A DNA stretch of 64,000 nucleotides from UBA6522 sp965221035 (GTDB lineage Bacteria > Pseudomonadota > Gammaproteobacteria > Steroidobacterales > Rariloculaceae), in assembly GCA_965221035.1 (NCBI GenBank), contig OZ244860.1:1178001-1242000 (forward strand), in the 5' to 3' direction. The notes under the pieces were generated by a model. It did no database searches and was not told where the DNA came from. It saw only the letters and a list, made by a program, of their open reading frames with translations. Each line of letters opens with the position of its first letter. The stretch's first letter is position 1. This document shows, in pieces, positions 42,983 through 51,800 of this stretch. A program made the position numbers and the translations under genes.

Positions 42983-43062
42983 AAAAAAAAACCCACCTCC
43001 ATTGCGCAGAGATGGGTTCGCATGACCGAAACGGACGCTTGGGTCAGATCAAGCGCGAACCC
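42983..43062 (-). promoter_or_regulatory. trp attenuator (antiterminator and terminator)
   Basis: In the minus-strand RNA the terminator pairs AACCCATCTC with GAGGTGGGTT (10 bp, one G-U), loop TGCGCAATG, followed by an uninterrupted T-run (42983-43018). The competing antiterminator pairs GGGTTCGC (43062-43055) perfectly with GCGAACCC (43021-43014), which consumes the left arm of the terminator. Segment 2 lies in the last codons of the leader peptide, whose tandem Trp codons precede it. A ribosome stalled at those codons would free segment 2 for antitermination. Classical tryptophan attenuation is inferred. Confidence 0.85.
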
Positions 43063-43123
43063 CTCGCCGATGCTCTCGCCACCAGCGCGGCACACTCACA
43101 AGTTGCCCCAACGATCCGTTCAT
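43049..43123 (-). CDS. trpL: trp leader peptide with tandem Trp codons
   Basis: This 24-codon frame, ATG 43123 to TGA 43049, contains adjacent Trp codons 14-15 (TGGTGG, 43084-43079) in the context VPRWWREHRR. It lies between the trp promoter and the attenuator, the place and content expected of a trp leader peptide. The ATG is only 8 nt past the -10 box and lacks a Shine-Dalgarno. GTG 43099, with GGGG upstream, would give a 16-aa peptide with the same WW and is an alternative start. Confidence 0.8.
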   Translation of the reverse strand: MNGSLGQLVSVPRWWREHRRGVRA

Positions 43124-43131
43124 GGCGCGAG

Positions 43132-43160
43132 AGTATGTGCCGTCGGCTTGAGCGGGTCAA
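43132..43160 (-). promoter_or_regulatory. trp operon promoter
   Basis: On the minus strand TTGACC (43160-43155), a 17-bp spacer and CATACT (43137-43132) form a good sigma70-type promoter. Transcription would start at about 43125, within a few bases of the leader peptide ATG. No TrpR operator-like palindrome is seen over the boxes. Confidence 0.7.
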
Positions 43161-43163
43161 GCG

Positions 43164-43218
43164 CGGCAAGACCACGGCAAGAGCCCGGCAAGACCTCGGC
43201 AAGACTACGGCAAGACCG
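43164..43218. repeat. 11-bp tandem array (5 units) upstream of the trp promoter
   Basis: Five head-to-tail units of CGGCAAGACCA (43164-43174, 43175-43185, 43186-43196, 43197-43207, 43208-43218) differ only in the last two or three bases. The array begins 4 bp upstream of the trp -35. Each unit, read on the minus strand, contains TTGCCG, a -35-like hexamer. Together with the leader and promoter it accounts for the 278-bp gap between trpE and the permease. Confidence 0.85.
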
Positions 43219-43243
43219 ACCTCCGCGGCGAATGACCGCCCGT

Positions 43244-45058
43244 TCAAAGGTCGTAGAGCAGCGGCAGCACGATCGAATAGCCCGCCCACATCAGGAACAT
43301 CAGCGGCAGCCCGGCGCGTACGAAGTCGGTCGCCTTGTAGCCGCCGGCGGACATCAGCAGGATATTGGTCTTGTAGCCATAGGGCGTCACGTAGCTCATG
43401 TTGGCGCCGAAAATGACCGCGAGCACGAACGGTTCCGGCGCCGACCCCAGCTCGTTCGCGATCTGGATGGCCACCGGCGCGCCGATCACGCCGGTGGCGT
43501 TGTTGGAGATGATGTTTGTCAGTATCGCCATCACCAGCATCAGGCTGCTGAGGATCAGGGGCGTGGGCAGCCCTTCCACAAGCCGGACCAGCACCTGGGC
43601 GAGATAGAGCGCCCCGTCCGTCTCGGTCATCGCCACCCCCAGCGCGAGGCTGGCGACGATAATCATGATGACCGTGGGGGACAGCGCGCCGGAGGCATCG
43701 CCCCAGCGCAGGCAGCGGCTCGCCAGCATGAGTCCCACGCCGGCGACCGCGGCGGCCTCGATGGACAATATGCCGCCGGCGGCCGCGAGGATGACCAGGG
43801 CCATGATCAGCATGGCCCGCGGCGCGCGATGGGTCCGCGGCAGGTCGGTGGTACCGTCGAGCACGAGCGCCGTCCCCGAGCGCTTCAGTTGCGACAACTG
43901 GGCGGCGGTGCCCTGCACCAGCAGCACGTCGCCCGAGCGCAACGAGACCGAGCCGATATCGCTGACGGATTCTTCCATCTCCAGGTCCCGCGCCCGATGC
44001 AGCGCCAGCGGCAACAGGCCGGTGCGCTGGGCGAACCGGATGCTCATCAAGCTGGAGCGGTAGAGCTTGGAGTCCCGCGTCACGACGATCTCGGCCAGGT
44101 GCTGCGGCTCCTCGCCGACCTCGTGGGCAGTCTCTTCCTGGTGGAGCGTGGCGCGAAGCTGCGCTTCGTAGCGCTTCAGGCGCTCGGGGGTGTCGCGAAC
44201 CACCAGCCGGTCGCCTTCGCGAATCGTCACCGACGGCAGCCTGGTCACCGAAAGGTCCTCGCCCCGCTCGATCCGCTCAACGCGTATATCGTTGTCCGTC
44301 AATGCGAGGCATTCGGCAAACGACAGTCCGCAGGCGGCGCTGTCCGCGTTGATATGCAGGGCGGCATTGAAGACACGTGGCGCGGTATCCGACATGGGCG
44401 GCTTGCGTTCCGGCAGTAGTCTGGGGGCGACCAACCAAAGGAACACCATCCCGAAACTGCCGACAATGACGGCCGGCAGCACGAAATCGAACATGTTGAA
44501 GCGTTCGATGCCCTGGTCCGCGGCGATGGCCACCACCAGCAGGTTGGTGGACGTGCCGATCGTCGTCGCCATTCCGCCCACCAGTGTGGCAAGGCCCATG
44601 GGCATGAGGATGGCCGACGGCGCGAACTTGTTGCGTACGGCCACGCCCACGAGCATGGGCAGCAGCATCACCACGATGGGCGTGTTGTTGAGAAAGGCGC
44701 TGAGCACGCCGCTGGCCAGCAGCGTGGCCAGGCTGGCCAACAGGGGCCGCGCCATCCAGGCCCTGGCCAGGAAAGTCGCCACCGGCTGTAGCGCGCCGGT
44801 GACTTCGAGTCCCTTGCCCATGATCATCAGGGCGCAGATGGAGATCAACGCCTCGTGGCCAAACCCGAGCAGGAAAATCTCGGTGCCCAGCGTCTCGCCG
44901 TCGGCCTGATACGGGAACAACTGGAAGCTGAGCACCAGGATGACGAGTATGGCCAGGCTGGAAGCCTCCAGGGGCAGCCGATCGCGCGTGAACAGGTACA
45001 ACGCCAGGGCGGTTAGCCCCAGCACGAAAATGGTGTGTCCGTCTGGTGGGGGAGGCAA
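43244..45058 (-). CDS. SLC13-family permease with RCK_C (TrkA-C) domains
   Basis: This is an inner-membrane transporter of the ArsB/citrate-DASS superfamily; the substrate is unknown (dicarboxylate, sulfate and others occur). The 604-aa protein has membrane segments in both halves with the hairpin motifs FLNNTPIVVMLLP and ISNNATGVIGAPVA. Between them lie two cytoplasmic RCK_C-like domains (about residues 210-300 and 320-410: LPSVTIREGDRLVVRDT; GSVSLRSGDVLLVQGT). The apparent start is TTG 45058. A longer or shorter N-terminus is possible because the ribosome binding site is weak. It is divergent from the ABC exporter. Confidence 0.9.
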   Translation of the reverse strand: MPPPPDGHTIFVLGLTALALYLFTRDRLPLEASSLAILVILVLSFQLFPYQADGETLGTEIFLLGFGHEALISICALMIMGKGLEVTGALQPVATFLARAWMARPLLASLATLLASGVLSAFLNNTPIVVMLLPMLVGVAVRNKFAPSAILMPMGLATLVGGMATTIGTSTNLLVVAIAADQGIERFNMFDFVLPAVIVGSFGMVFLWLVAPRLLPERKPPMSDTAPRVFNAALHINADSAACGLSFAECLALTDNDIRVERIERGEDLSVTRLPSVTIREGDRLVVRDTPERLKRYEAQLRATLHQEETAHEVGEEPQHLAEIVVTRDSKLYRSSLMSIRFAQRTGLLPLALHRARDLEMEESVSDIGSVSLRSGDVLLVQGTAAQLSQLKRSGTALVLDGTTDLPRTHRAPRAMLIMALVILAAAGGILSIEAAAVAGVGLMLASRCLRWGDASGALSPTVIMIIVASLALGVAMTETDGALYLAQVLVRLVEGLPTPLILSSLMLVMAILTNIISNNATGVIGAPVAIQIANELGSAPEPFVLAVIFGANMSYVTPYGYKTNILLMSAGGYKATDFVRAGLPLMFLMWAGYSIVLPLLYDL

Positions 45059-45153
45059 CTTGGCGCTTCTCTTGCGGAATCCTCGACTTGTAATAGCATG
45101 GTATTTGCTAGTCTGCCAGCCTGATTTTTGGGCATTTGCCGGATTTTGTGGGA

Positions 45154-45297
45154 GAGAGGGCGTGGGCGTACCGGGGTTGGCGGCTTAATCGAGTCCGCCA
45201 TCCCTGGCGGACTCGAATCGGCGCTCGGTGCTTTCGCCATCCATGGCTGCGCGCCGAACGCACGACGCCGCCAACCCCGGTACGCCCACGCCCTCTC
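45154..45297. repeat. composite foldback element, copy 2 (31-bp perfect outer stem, two inner hairpins)
   Basis: The outer arms 45154-45184 and 45267-45297 are perfect reverse complements over 31 bp. The 82-nt core (45185-45266) has hairpin 1, CGAGTCCGCC (45190-45199) with GGCGGACTCG (45206-45215) around ATCCCT. Hairpin 2 has a CGGCGC/GCGCCG stem enclosing GCCATCCATGGC, and the core ends CACGAC. The core matches copy 1 (10338-10488) in order, spacing and loop sequence, while the outer arms are unrelated. It fills most of the 340-bp gap between the divergent permease and ABC exporter. Confidence 0.9.
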
Positions 45298-45333
45298 GGC
45301 GCTGCCTGTGGGTGGCGAGCTCGGGCTGAGCTT

Positions 45334-45354
45334 GACACTTGAATGGCAAGTGTC
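45334..45354 (+). promoter_or_regulatory. perfect 8-bp hairpin/operator before the ABC exporter
   Basis: GACACTTG (45334-45341), AATGG, CAAGTGTC (45347-45354). TTGACA (45333-45338), a consensus -35, overlaps the left arm, but no good -10 follows at 16-18 bp. It could be an operator for the exporter gene or an RNA hairpin. Confidence 0.4.
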
Positions 45355-45398
45355 GAGTCTTGCCTGGAACGGCGCGGTACGCCGTGGAACATCTCTCT

Positions 45399-47243
45399 AT
45401 GCTCGGGCATTCCACCAATCCCTCTGACAAGCCTGTTGCGCTACGGAGCTACCTGGGCGTGTTCCGCTACAGCCGGCGCGCGGTGGCGCTGGTCTGGTCC
45501 ACGCACAAGGGGCTCACCGTGGCGCTGGCGGTACTGACAGTGACCGCGGGGGTGCTGCCGGCGGGCATCGCCTACGTGGGCAAGCTGATCGTCGACGCCG
45601 TGGTGGCCCAGATCGACGTGGCCCGGCTGGGCGGGGCGGTCGCCTACGGGGAAGTGCTGCGCTGGGTGCTGGTGGAGGGCCTGCTGGTGGCGTCCATGAC
45701 CGGCGTGCAACGCGGCATCGGCTTCTCCCAGGCGTTGCTGCGGGTGCTGATCAGCCAGCGGGTCAACGTGCTGATCCTGGAAAAGGCGCTGACGATGGAG
45801 CTGGCGCAATTCGAGGACTCGGAGTTCTACGACAAGCTCAACCGCGCCCGCCAGGAGGCTTCCAGCCGCCCCCTGAGCCTGGTGAACCGGACCTTCGGGC
45901 TGGCCCAGCACGGCATCTCCCTGGCGAGCTACGGTGGCCTGCTGGTGCAATTCTCGCCCTGGGCCGTGCTCATTCTGCTGGCCGCCGGGCTGCCCGCCTT
46001 CATCGCCGAGGCCAACTTCTCCGGCGAGCAATTCCGGATCTTCCGCTGGCGATCACCCCAGCGGCGCATGCTCATGTACCTGGAAATGGTGCTGGCCCGG
46101 GAGGACCACGCCAAGGAAGTCAAGCTGTTCGCTCTGGGACGGGAACTGCTGGACCGCTACCGGCGCATCTTCCGCGACCTCTACAAGGAGGACCGCTCGC
46201 TGGCCATCCGCCGCGATGCCTGGGGATTCGGGCTGGGCGTGTTCGGCAACGCGGCATTTTACGGCACCTACGCCTGGATCGTGATCGCCACCGTCCAGGG
46301 CGCCATTTCGCTGGGCGACATGACAATGTACCTGCTGGTCTTCAAGCAGGGACAGGCTTCGGTGAGCTCGATGCTGACGGCGGTCGGCGGCATGTACGAG
46401 GACAACCTGTATCTCTCCAACCTGTACGAGTACCTGGAGCAGGAGTCGACACAGCGGCAGGGCACGGCGGTGGCGGGCCCTGCCCCCGATGCCGGCCTGG
46501 AGCTCACCGACGTCAGCTTCACCTATCCGGGCGCGAAGTTTCCGGCGCTGCGAAATGTAAACCTCAACATCCGCAGCGGTCAGAGCGTCGCCATCGTGGG
46601 CATGAACGGTTCCGGGAAGACGACCCTGATCAAGCTGATGGCGGGGCTGTACCCGCCCGACCGCGGCACGATCCGCTTCCAGGGAAGGGACCTGGCCGAG
46701 TGGGACCCCGCGCGCCTGAGAGCGGCGTTCGGCATCATCTTCCAGGATTTCAACCGCTACCAGCTCAAGGTCGGCGAGAACATCGGCGCGGGCGATGTCG
46801 AGCACCTGTGGGATCAGGGACGCTGGTCCGAGGCGGCTTCCAAGGGCCAGTCGGCCGGCTTCATCGAACGGATGGAGGACGGCTACCACACCCAGCTCGG
46901 CCGCTGGTTCAACGATGGCCAGGAACTGTCCGGCGGCGAGTGGCAGCGCATCGCGCTGTCGCGGGCATTCATGCGAAGCGGCGCCGACGTACTGGTGCTC
47001 GACGAGCCCACGGCGGCCATGGACGCCCAATCCGAAGCGGAGATTTTCGACCACTTCCAGTCGATGACCGCCGGCAAGATCGCGGTGCTGATCTCGCACC
47101 GCTTCTCGACCGTGCGCCGGGCGGAACAGATCGTGGTCATGGACGAGGGCAAGGTGGTGGAGACCGGCAGCCACGAGGAGCTGGTTGTGCGGAACGGCGT
47201 GTATGCGCGGCTGTTCGAGTTGCAGGCGCGTGGGTATCGGTAG
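45399..47243 (+). CDS. ABC exporter, fused membrane and ATPase domains
   Basis: This is a half-transporter of the MsbA-like exporter type, expected to work as a dimer in the inner membrane. The membrane domain covers about residues 20-330, with several hydrophobic helices (LTVALAVLTVTAGVLPAGIAYVG). The ATPase domain has Walker A GMNGSGKTTL (about residue 400), the signature LSGGEWQRIALSRAF (about 509), Walker B DVLVLDEPTAAMD (about 530) and the switch His in LISHRFSTV. The cargo is unknown. ATG 45399 is chosen; GTG 45384 is an in-frame alternative. No partner gene adjoins. Confidence 0.92.
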   Translation: MLGHSTNPSDKPVALRSYLGVFRYSRRAVALVWSTHKGLTVALAVLTVTAGVLPAGIAYVGKLIVDAVVAQIDVARLGGAVAYGEVLRWVLVEGLLVASMTGVQRGIGFSQALLRVLISQRVNVLILEKALTMELAQFEDSEFYDKLNRARQEASSRPLSLVNRTFGLAQHGISLASYGGLLVQFSPWAVLILLAAGLPAFIAEANFSGEQFRIFRWRSPQRRMLMYLEMVLAREDHAKEVKLFALGRELLDRYRRIFRDLYKEDRSLAIRRDAWGFGLGVFGNAAFYGTYAWIVIATVQGAISLGDMTMYLLVFKQGQASVSSMLTAVGGMYEDNLYLSNLYEYLEQESTQRQGTAVAGPAPDAGLELTDVSFTYPGAKFPALRNVNLNIRSGQSVAIVGMNGSGKTTLIKLMAGLYPPDRGTIRFQGRDLAEWDPARLRAAFGIIFQDFNRYQLKVGENIGAGDVEHLWDQGRWSEAASKGQSAGFIERMEDGYHTQLGRWFNDGQELSGGEWQRIALSRAFMRSGADVLVLDEPTAAMDAQSEAEIFDHFQSMTAGKIAVLISHRFSTVRRAEQIVVMDEGKVVETGSHEELVVRNGVYARLFELQARGYR

Positions 47244-47269
47244 GGGGTTCTGGCACCTATTGGAAGTGC

Positions 47270-47340
47270 CCTATTGGACCCCTATTGGACCCCTACTTGG
47301 ACCCCCTATTGGACCCCTATTGGACCCCTATTGGACCCCA
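47270..47340. repeat. 11-bp tandem array (6 units) after the ABC exporter
   Basis: Six units of CCCTATTGGAC run from 47270 to 47337; units 3 and 4 each carry one extra base. A degenerate copy precedes the array at about 47256. It fills the 105-bp gap between the ABC exporter and the convergent AlbA_2 gene. Because 11 is not a multiple of three, a coding role is unlikely. Confidence 0.9.
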
Positions 47341-47348
47341 TCAAATCA

Positions 47349-48842
47349 TCAGCCGCCGGACTGAACATCAATCGGTATCCATCGCGCCGCCAACCCACGT
47401 CCTTCAGTCCGAACGAGTTGGCGATCACGAAGATTTGAAAGAGCGCGCTTGACCTGCCGCGGACTGGCCGAGGCACCAAGCGCGGATCGAATCTCGCGAA
47501 GCGCCATTGGCCCACCCCCACTGACCAGCAGATCGAGCACGGCGTTCTGAACCGCTGACAAGCCGCTGTCGTTAGCATCGTTGACAGCCGAAAACCGGGA
47601 AGGACTTGTCGGTGCGTGACCGCCTTGTGATCCTTGATGGCGGGTGGAGGATACGCGAAGCTGGCTTATCGGCACGCGGAACCTGAACCGGACGGTCACG
47701 CAGCCACCAGCATCCTCGATCTCCGGTCGCGGCAACCCGGCGCCCAACGCCTCGGATTCCATCTTGAGGGTACCCCGGCCCCATTCCTCAATGATGCCGC
47801 GCAAATAAAACACATGGGCGATTCTCGGGTTCCATGGGCGAGAATCATGCGGTGCGAACAATTGATCCGGAGTCAGCCCGAAATGCAGGTTTCCGGATGA
47901 GCTGATTTCCACCCGGTCGTCATAGACTGCAACTCCGACCGACCCCCCGCCAATTGCGTAGTCGCGGTGACAAAACGCATTCGCCAACGCCTCGCGCGTT
48001 GCGAGCGGCGGAACCAGCGGTTCATCAATCCGCTCGAGGCGATCCGGTTCGATCCTGCCAGGAATCGGCAGCGTCCCGCGCAGAAACCGTTCCGCCGTTC
48101 GAAGCAGCGCAAACGCATTTCCGAAGAACTGGCGGTTGTCGACAAACTCCATTCGATCGGTGCCGACAAAGCGGGCCACCCGCAGCCAGCATTGCGGGAA
48201 ATCGAATTCAAGGCGCTCCGATTGGCCAAATAGCACGGCGCCCGCCCGCATCAACTGGCCATCACGGATCAACCTGAGACCACGCAGCAAATCCTCAAGG
48301 CTGTTTGTCCCGGGATCGTCCAACCTCCCGCGACGAACCGCTTCCTGAACTGTCCGCCGAATCTCCGCCGCGTCCAGATCCGCGACCGACCAGCCTGACA
48401 CAGGCAGATTCTCCCAACGCTGGTCACCATGAAGCCGCTCGATCAGCAACCGATTGTATTCGTCGACCGGCATCATCGGTGAGGTGTTACCCACCCGCCG
48501 GTAGGCCCTTCCCCGGTATTGGTAAGGTTTTTCGGTACCTTCGTTCACGGCGATGGAGACGATCTCGCGCCGAGAATCGAGCGCGACCCGGTTGATCGTT
48601 GGCGACGCGGCGGGCTCGATCCGTCGAACTTCGCCCGAAATACGTTCGATCGTACCGTCGCTCACCTCCTGCCCCACCGCCTTGCAGTCGGGCGTGACCC
48701 CGAACAATACCTGCCCGCCACGATGGTTGAGCATGGCGCAGACGGTCTTGGCCGCTTCCACTCTCATGCCGGAGGTTCGCTTGAATTCCAGCGTCTCGGA
48801 TTCACCTTCGGCGACCAGATTGCGGATGTTCTCGATGTTCAT
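47349..48842 (-). CDS. AlbA_2 (Schlafen-type) / HATPase / winged-helix protein
   Basis: The 497-aa protein has an N-terminal AlbA_2 domain (residues about 1-125: ESETLEFKRTSG, VLFGVTPD, YQYRGRAYRRVGNTS). It has a GHKL-type ATP-binding region (about 275-370: TREALANAFCHRDY, VEISSSGNL, RGIIEEWGRGTLKM) and a C-terminal winged helix (about 430-490: LREIRSALGASASPRQVKRAL). Proteins of this layout are usually annotated as ATP-binding regulators, and many lie in defence islands. Its start overlaps the stop of the upstream type ISP enzyme (ATGA at 48839-48842), so the two are translationally coupled. Its role as regulator or accessory effector is inference. Confidence 0.85.
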   Translation of the reverse strand: MNIENIRNLVAEGESETLEFKRTSGMRVEAAKTVCAMLNHRGGQVLFGVTPDCKAVGQEVSDGTIERISGEVRRIEPAASPTINRVALDSRREIVSIAVNEGTEKPYQYRGRAYRRVGNTSPMMPVDEYNRLLIERLHGDQRWENLPVSGWSVADLDAAEIRRTVQEAVRRGRLDDPGTNSLEDLLRGLRLIRDGQLMRAGAVLFGQSERLEFDFPQCWLRVARFVGTDRMEFVDNRQFFGNAFALLRTAERFLRGTLPIPGRIEPDRLERIDEPLVPPLATREALANAFCHRDYAIGGGSVGVAVYDDRVEISSSGNLHFGLTPDQLFAPHDSRPWNPRIAHVFYLRGIIEEWGRGTLKMESEALGAGLPRPEIEDAGGCVTVRFRFRVPISQLRVSSTRHQGSQGGHAPTSPSRFSAVNDANDSGLSAVQNAVLDLLVSGGGPMALREIRSALGASASPRQVKRALSNLRDRQLVRTEGRGLAARWIPIDVQSGG

Positions 48843-51800
48843 GAGTTGGTTTCTGGATGGTCCAGCTCAGAATCCTCGAAGGGATTGGGAAGACCTTTGA
48901 CGATTTTCACTGTCTCGACACTGACGTGCACGATGCGACGAAACGAAGCGATCAGGTCACGTGGGTTTTCGAACCAGCCGTTCGGATCATTGACGATGCC
49001 GCTGCGGCTGTCCGTCACGATACGGTAACGATCGATAAACCATTCAATTGGCGTGCGGCCGTTAACACTGTAATCGTGGGCTTCGGCTGGAATATTCTCA
49101 AGCCGGATAAGGTCGTTGATGGCCAGTACGGAACGTTCGCCGTCGACAAAACGCATCTTCTTCTTGCCAATCCTGTAATGCTCGTCTCGCTGTTCACCGT
49201 CGCCGGTGTACGTCACCTGAAGCGGATACTCCGGCCCACTTTCGTACCCGAGATGCAGTGCCGCCAGCTCTTGTCCGGCCGCTGCAAAAGCGCGGAAGTC
49301 CGTTGCGAACGGAATGCGTGGCAATTCCTTGGTGAGGTCGTTGGCAAAGCGCTCGCGATAACCAGGTGCGTGCAGCATGCCGTAGACATAGTCGAAGATC
49401 GCGTCCCTGGTGATCGCGCGATCCCCGTATCGCACACGGTAGGTCTTGAGAGCCGCTTCAGAGACATTGTCGATGCGCTCCATGCCGGCGACATCATCGA
49501 GCAGATCCCTTTGCCCCCGACGAACATAGCGGTATCGCGGGAAACACTGGCCGTTGAACATCAGTTGGATGTCCGGCATCGTATCGACGACAAGCACGGA
49601 AAATGGCTTCGTTGAACCGACTCCCGACACACAGATTGCGCGGTTTTCGGCATTGGGCGAGGGGAAAATGCTGTCTTGCTGGTACTTGTTGTTTACTAAG
49701 GTGTAATCGACGTAACAGTGCTGCTTAACGAATGGTCGGTACTGAGTATTCCAGATATTGCCCCGGGAATAGTTGACGCTCCTCCCTCGCCGAAGGTTGT
49801 TCTTGAGTTCCCGGTCCCAACGAACGTGCGAGGAAAACCTGTTTACGGCATCGTCGACTGTTTGCTCGGGATGCTGTTCGCGCACCGCCAGCGCGCCAAG
49901 AAAGTCATCCACCATCCTGCGCGCGTTTTCTGCGCAGTCTTCGCGCGTAAAGTTGTAGATGTAGGCGTCGCGGCTAGTGGCCAATCCCCTTGAGTACAGC
50001 TTGAATATCGTCCCATCGGCGCTCCCCGCCTTTGCCGCCTTGGATCCCAGCGGATAGAACGCCTGGAACGCCTCGTCGCGCTGGCCGACCCAGTCGTGGT
50101 GCCGGTCTGGAGTAATTTCCTCCCAGTCTTCGATGCCTGCGATCGATTGCCACTCGCGCACCTTGGCTAGTTTGTCCTCGCGGGACAGATAATCACCGAT
50201 GTCCCGATACAGAATTCGGCAGCCCTCATGTGCGGCGTCCGGGTTTTTCGCGAGGATCGTGATTGCAACCGGCGCGCGGGAGCCTTGGTCGAAAACGTTA
50301 TCGCCTTCCGAACGGCGACGTTCACCCGATGTTCGGGCGTTGCCTCGAAGATTAACGATGTGGACTGAGCTGAATTCTTCCGCCAGACAGGCTCGTACAC
50401 CAGTATCGACGTTGCCGTCGATCCAGGAGCCGTTGGTCACAAGCGCTAGAATGCCACGCTCACCAATCCGGTCCGACGCCCAGCGAATGGCCATCTTGTA
50501 GGTGTCGTAGAGGCTGTTCTTGAGCGTCGCCTTCGACCGGGTGGCGTACGTCTCGGCAACACGTTGCTCAATCTCAGGATATTTAACGTTGGGGTTGCTG
50601 TCCGCTGAACTTCTTTGACCCACTGACCACGGCGGATTCCCGACAATCACCTGGATCGGCGTGTTCTGCTGCCTTTCAACCCGCTCGCTGTTATCCGGTA
50701 GCCATTCTTTCGGGAACCCGGCCGTCCTTTCCGTATGCAAGTTGAATGTGTCGGTCAGTACGATGCCCTCGAACGGCTCGTAGCTGCTATCGGCGCCACG
50801 CCGACCATGAAATGCCTCCTCGATATGGATTGCCGCAATGTAGTAGGCCAACAGCACTATCTCGTTGGCGTGCAATTCTCTACGATACTTCCTAACCAAA
50901 TCTCCATCGGAGATAAGCGCGGACTGGATCAACCGCACGAGAAATATGCCGGTGCCTGTGAACGGATCGAGCACATGCACGCCCGCGTCGCTGAGGCCAC
51001 GTCCGAACTCCGACCGCAACGCATAATTGGCACTCGCCAGGACGAAGTCGACGACCTCTACGGGCGTGTAGACGATGCCGAGCCGGTCCGCCTCCTTCTT
51101 GAGCGCCTTGGCGAAGAACTTTTCGTACAATTCCATCAGAACCCGTTGCCGCGCTTGGCTGTTGTCCAAGCCCCGGGCGCGCATCCGCACACTCTCGTAG
51201 AACGACTCAAGATCCTGTGTTTCGCCCTCCAGCCCGAATTCCCCAAAGTCGTTTCGAAGCGCATCCAGCGCCTGAGCAACAGGGTTGCTGCCAGCGAAGT
51301 CGTAGTGCTCGAACAACGCTTCGAAAACGGGCCGGGTAAGGATGTGTTGGGCCATCATTTCGATGGCGTTGTCGGTCGATACCGAGTCGTTGATGGATAT
51401 GCGCAATTCCTGATGGAAAGCGTCGAACCACTCGTGCAACGCACCGTTGGCTGGGTTGGCCAGCAGGTTTTCGATGCGGCCCGTAACGCGCAGGAAGATA
51501 TCAGCGACATCCTTCGCCCAAGTCTCCCAGTACTTGCGGTCGCCGCACCTCTCAACGATCTTGGCGTAGATCGCGCCGGGCGGAAGTTCGAGCGGCGGAA
51601 ACGGCAGGACGCTGGATATCGTAAGGCCGGATTCCTCGTCGCCGTCCCGCCAAGTGGCGCCGTCACCACTGAAAATAATTCTCTGCGTTGGCGTCTGATT
51701 CAGATCAATCTGGTTGATCTCTGCGTCGAACCGTTCGTCGTGGGAGCGTAGTGCTTGCAGCACGTCCCAGACAGGTGCGAACCGATCATTGTTGTCAAGC

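Noticed and set aside
47256..47340. CRISPR-like array
   Set aside because: Units of 11 bp with no spacers and no cas genes; it is a plain tandem repeat.
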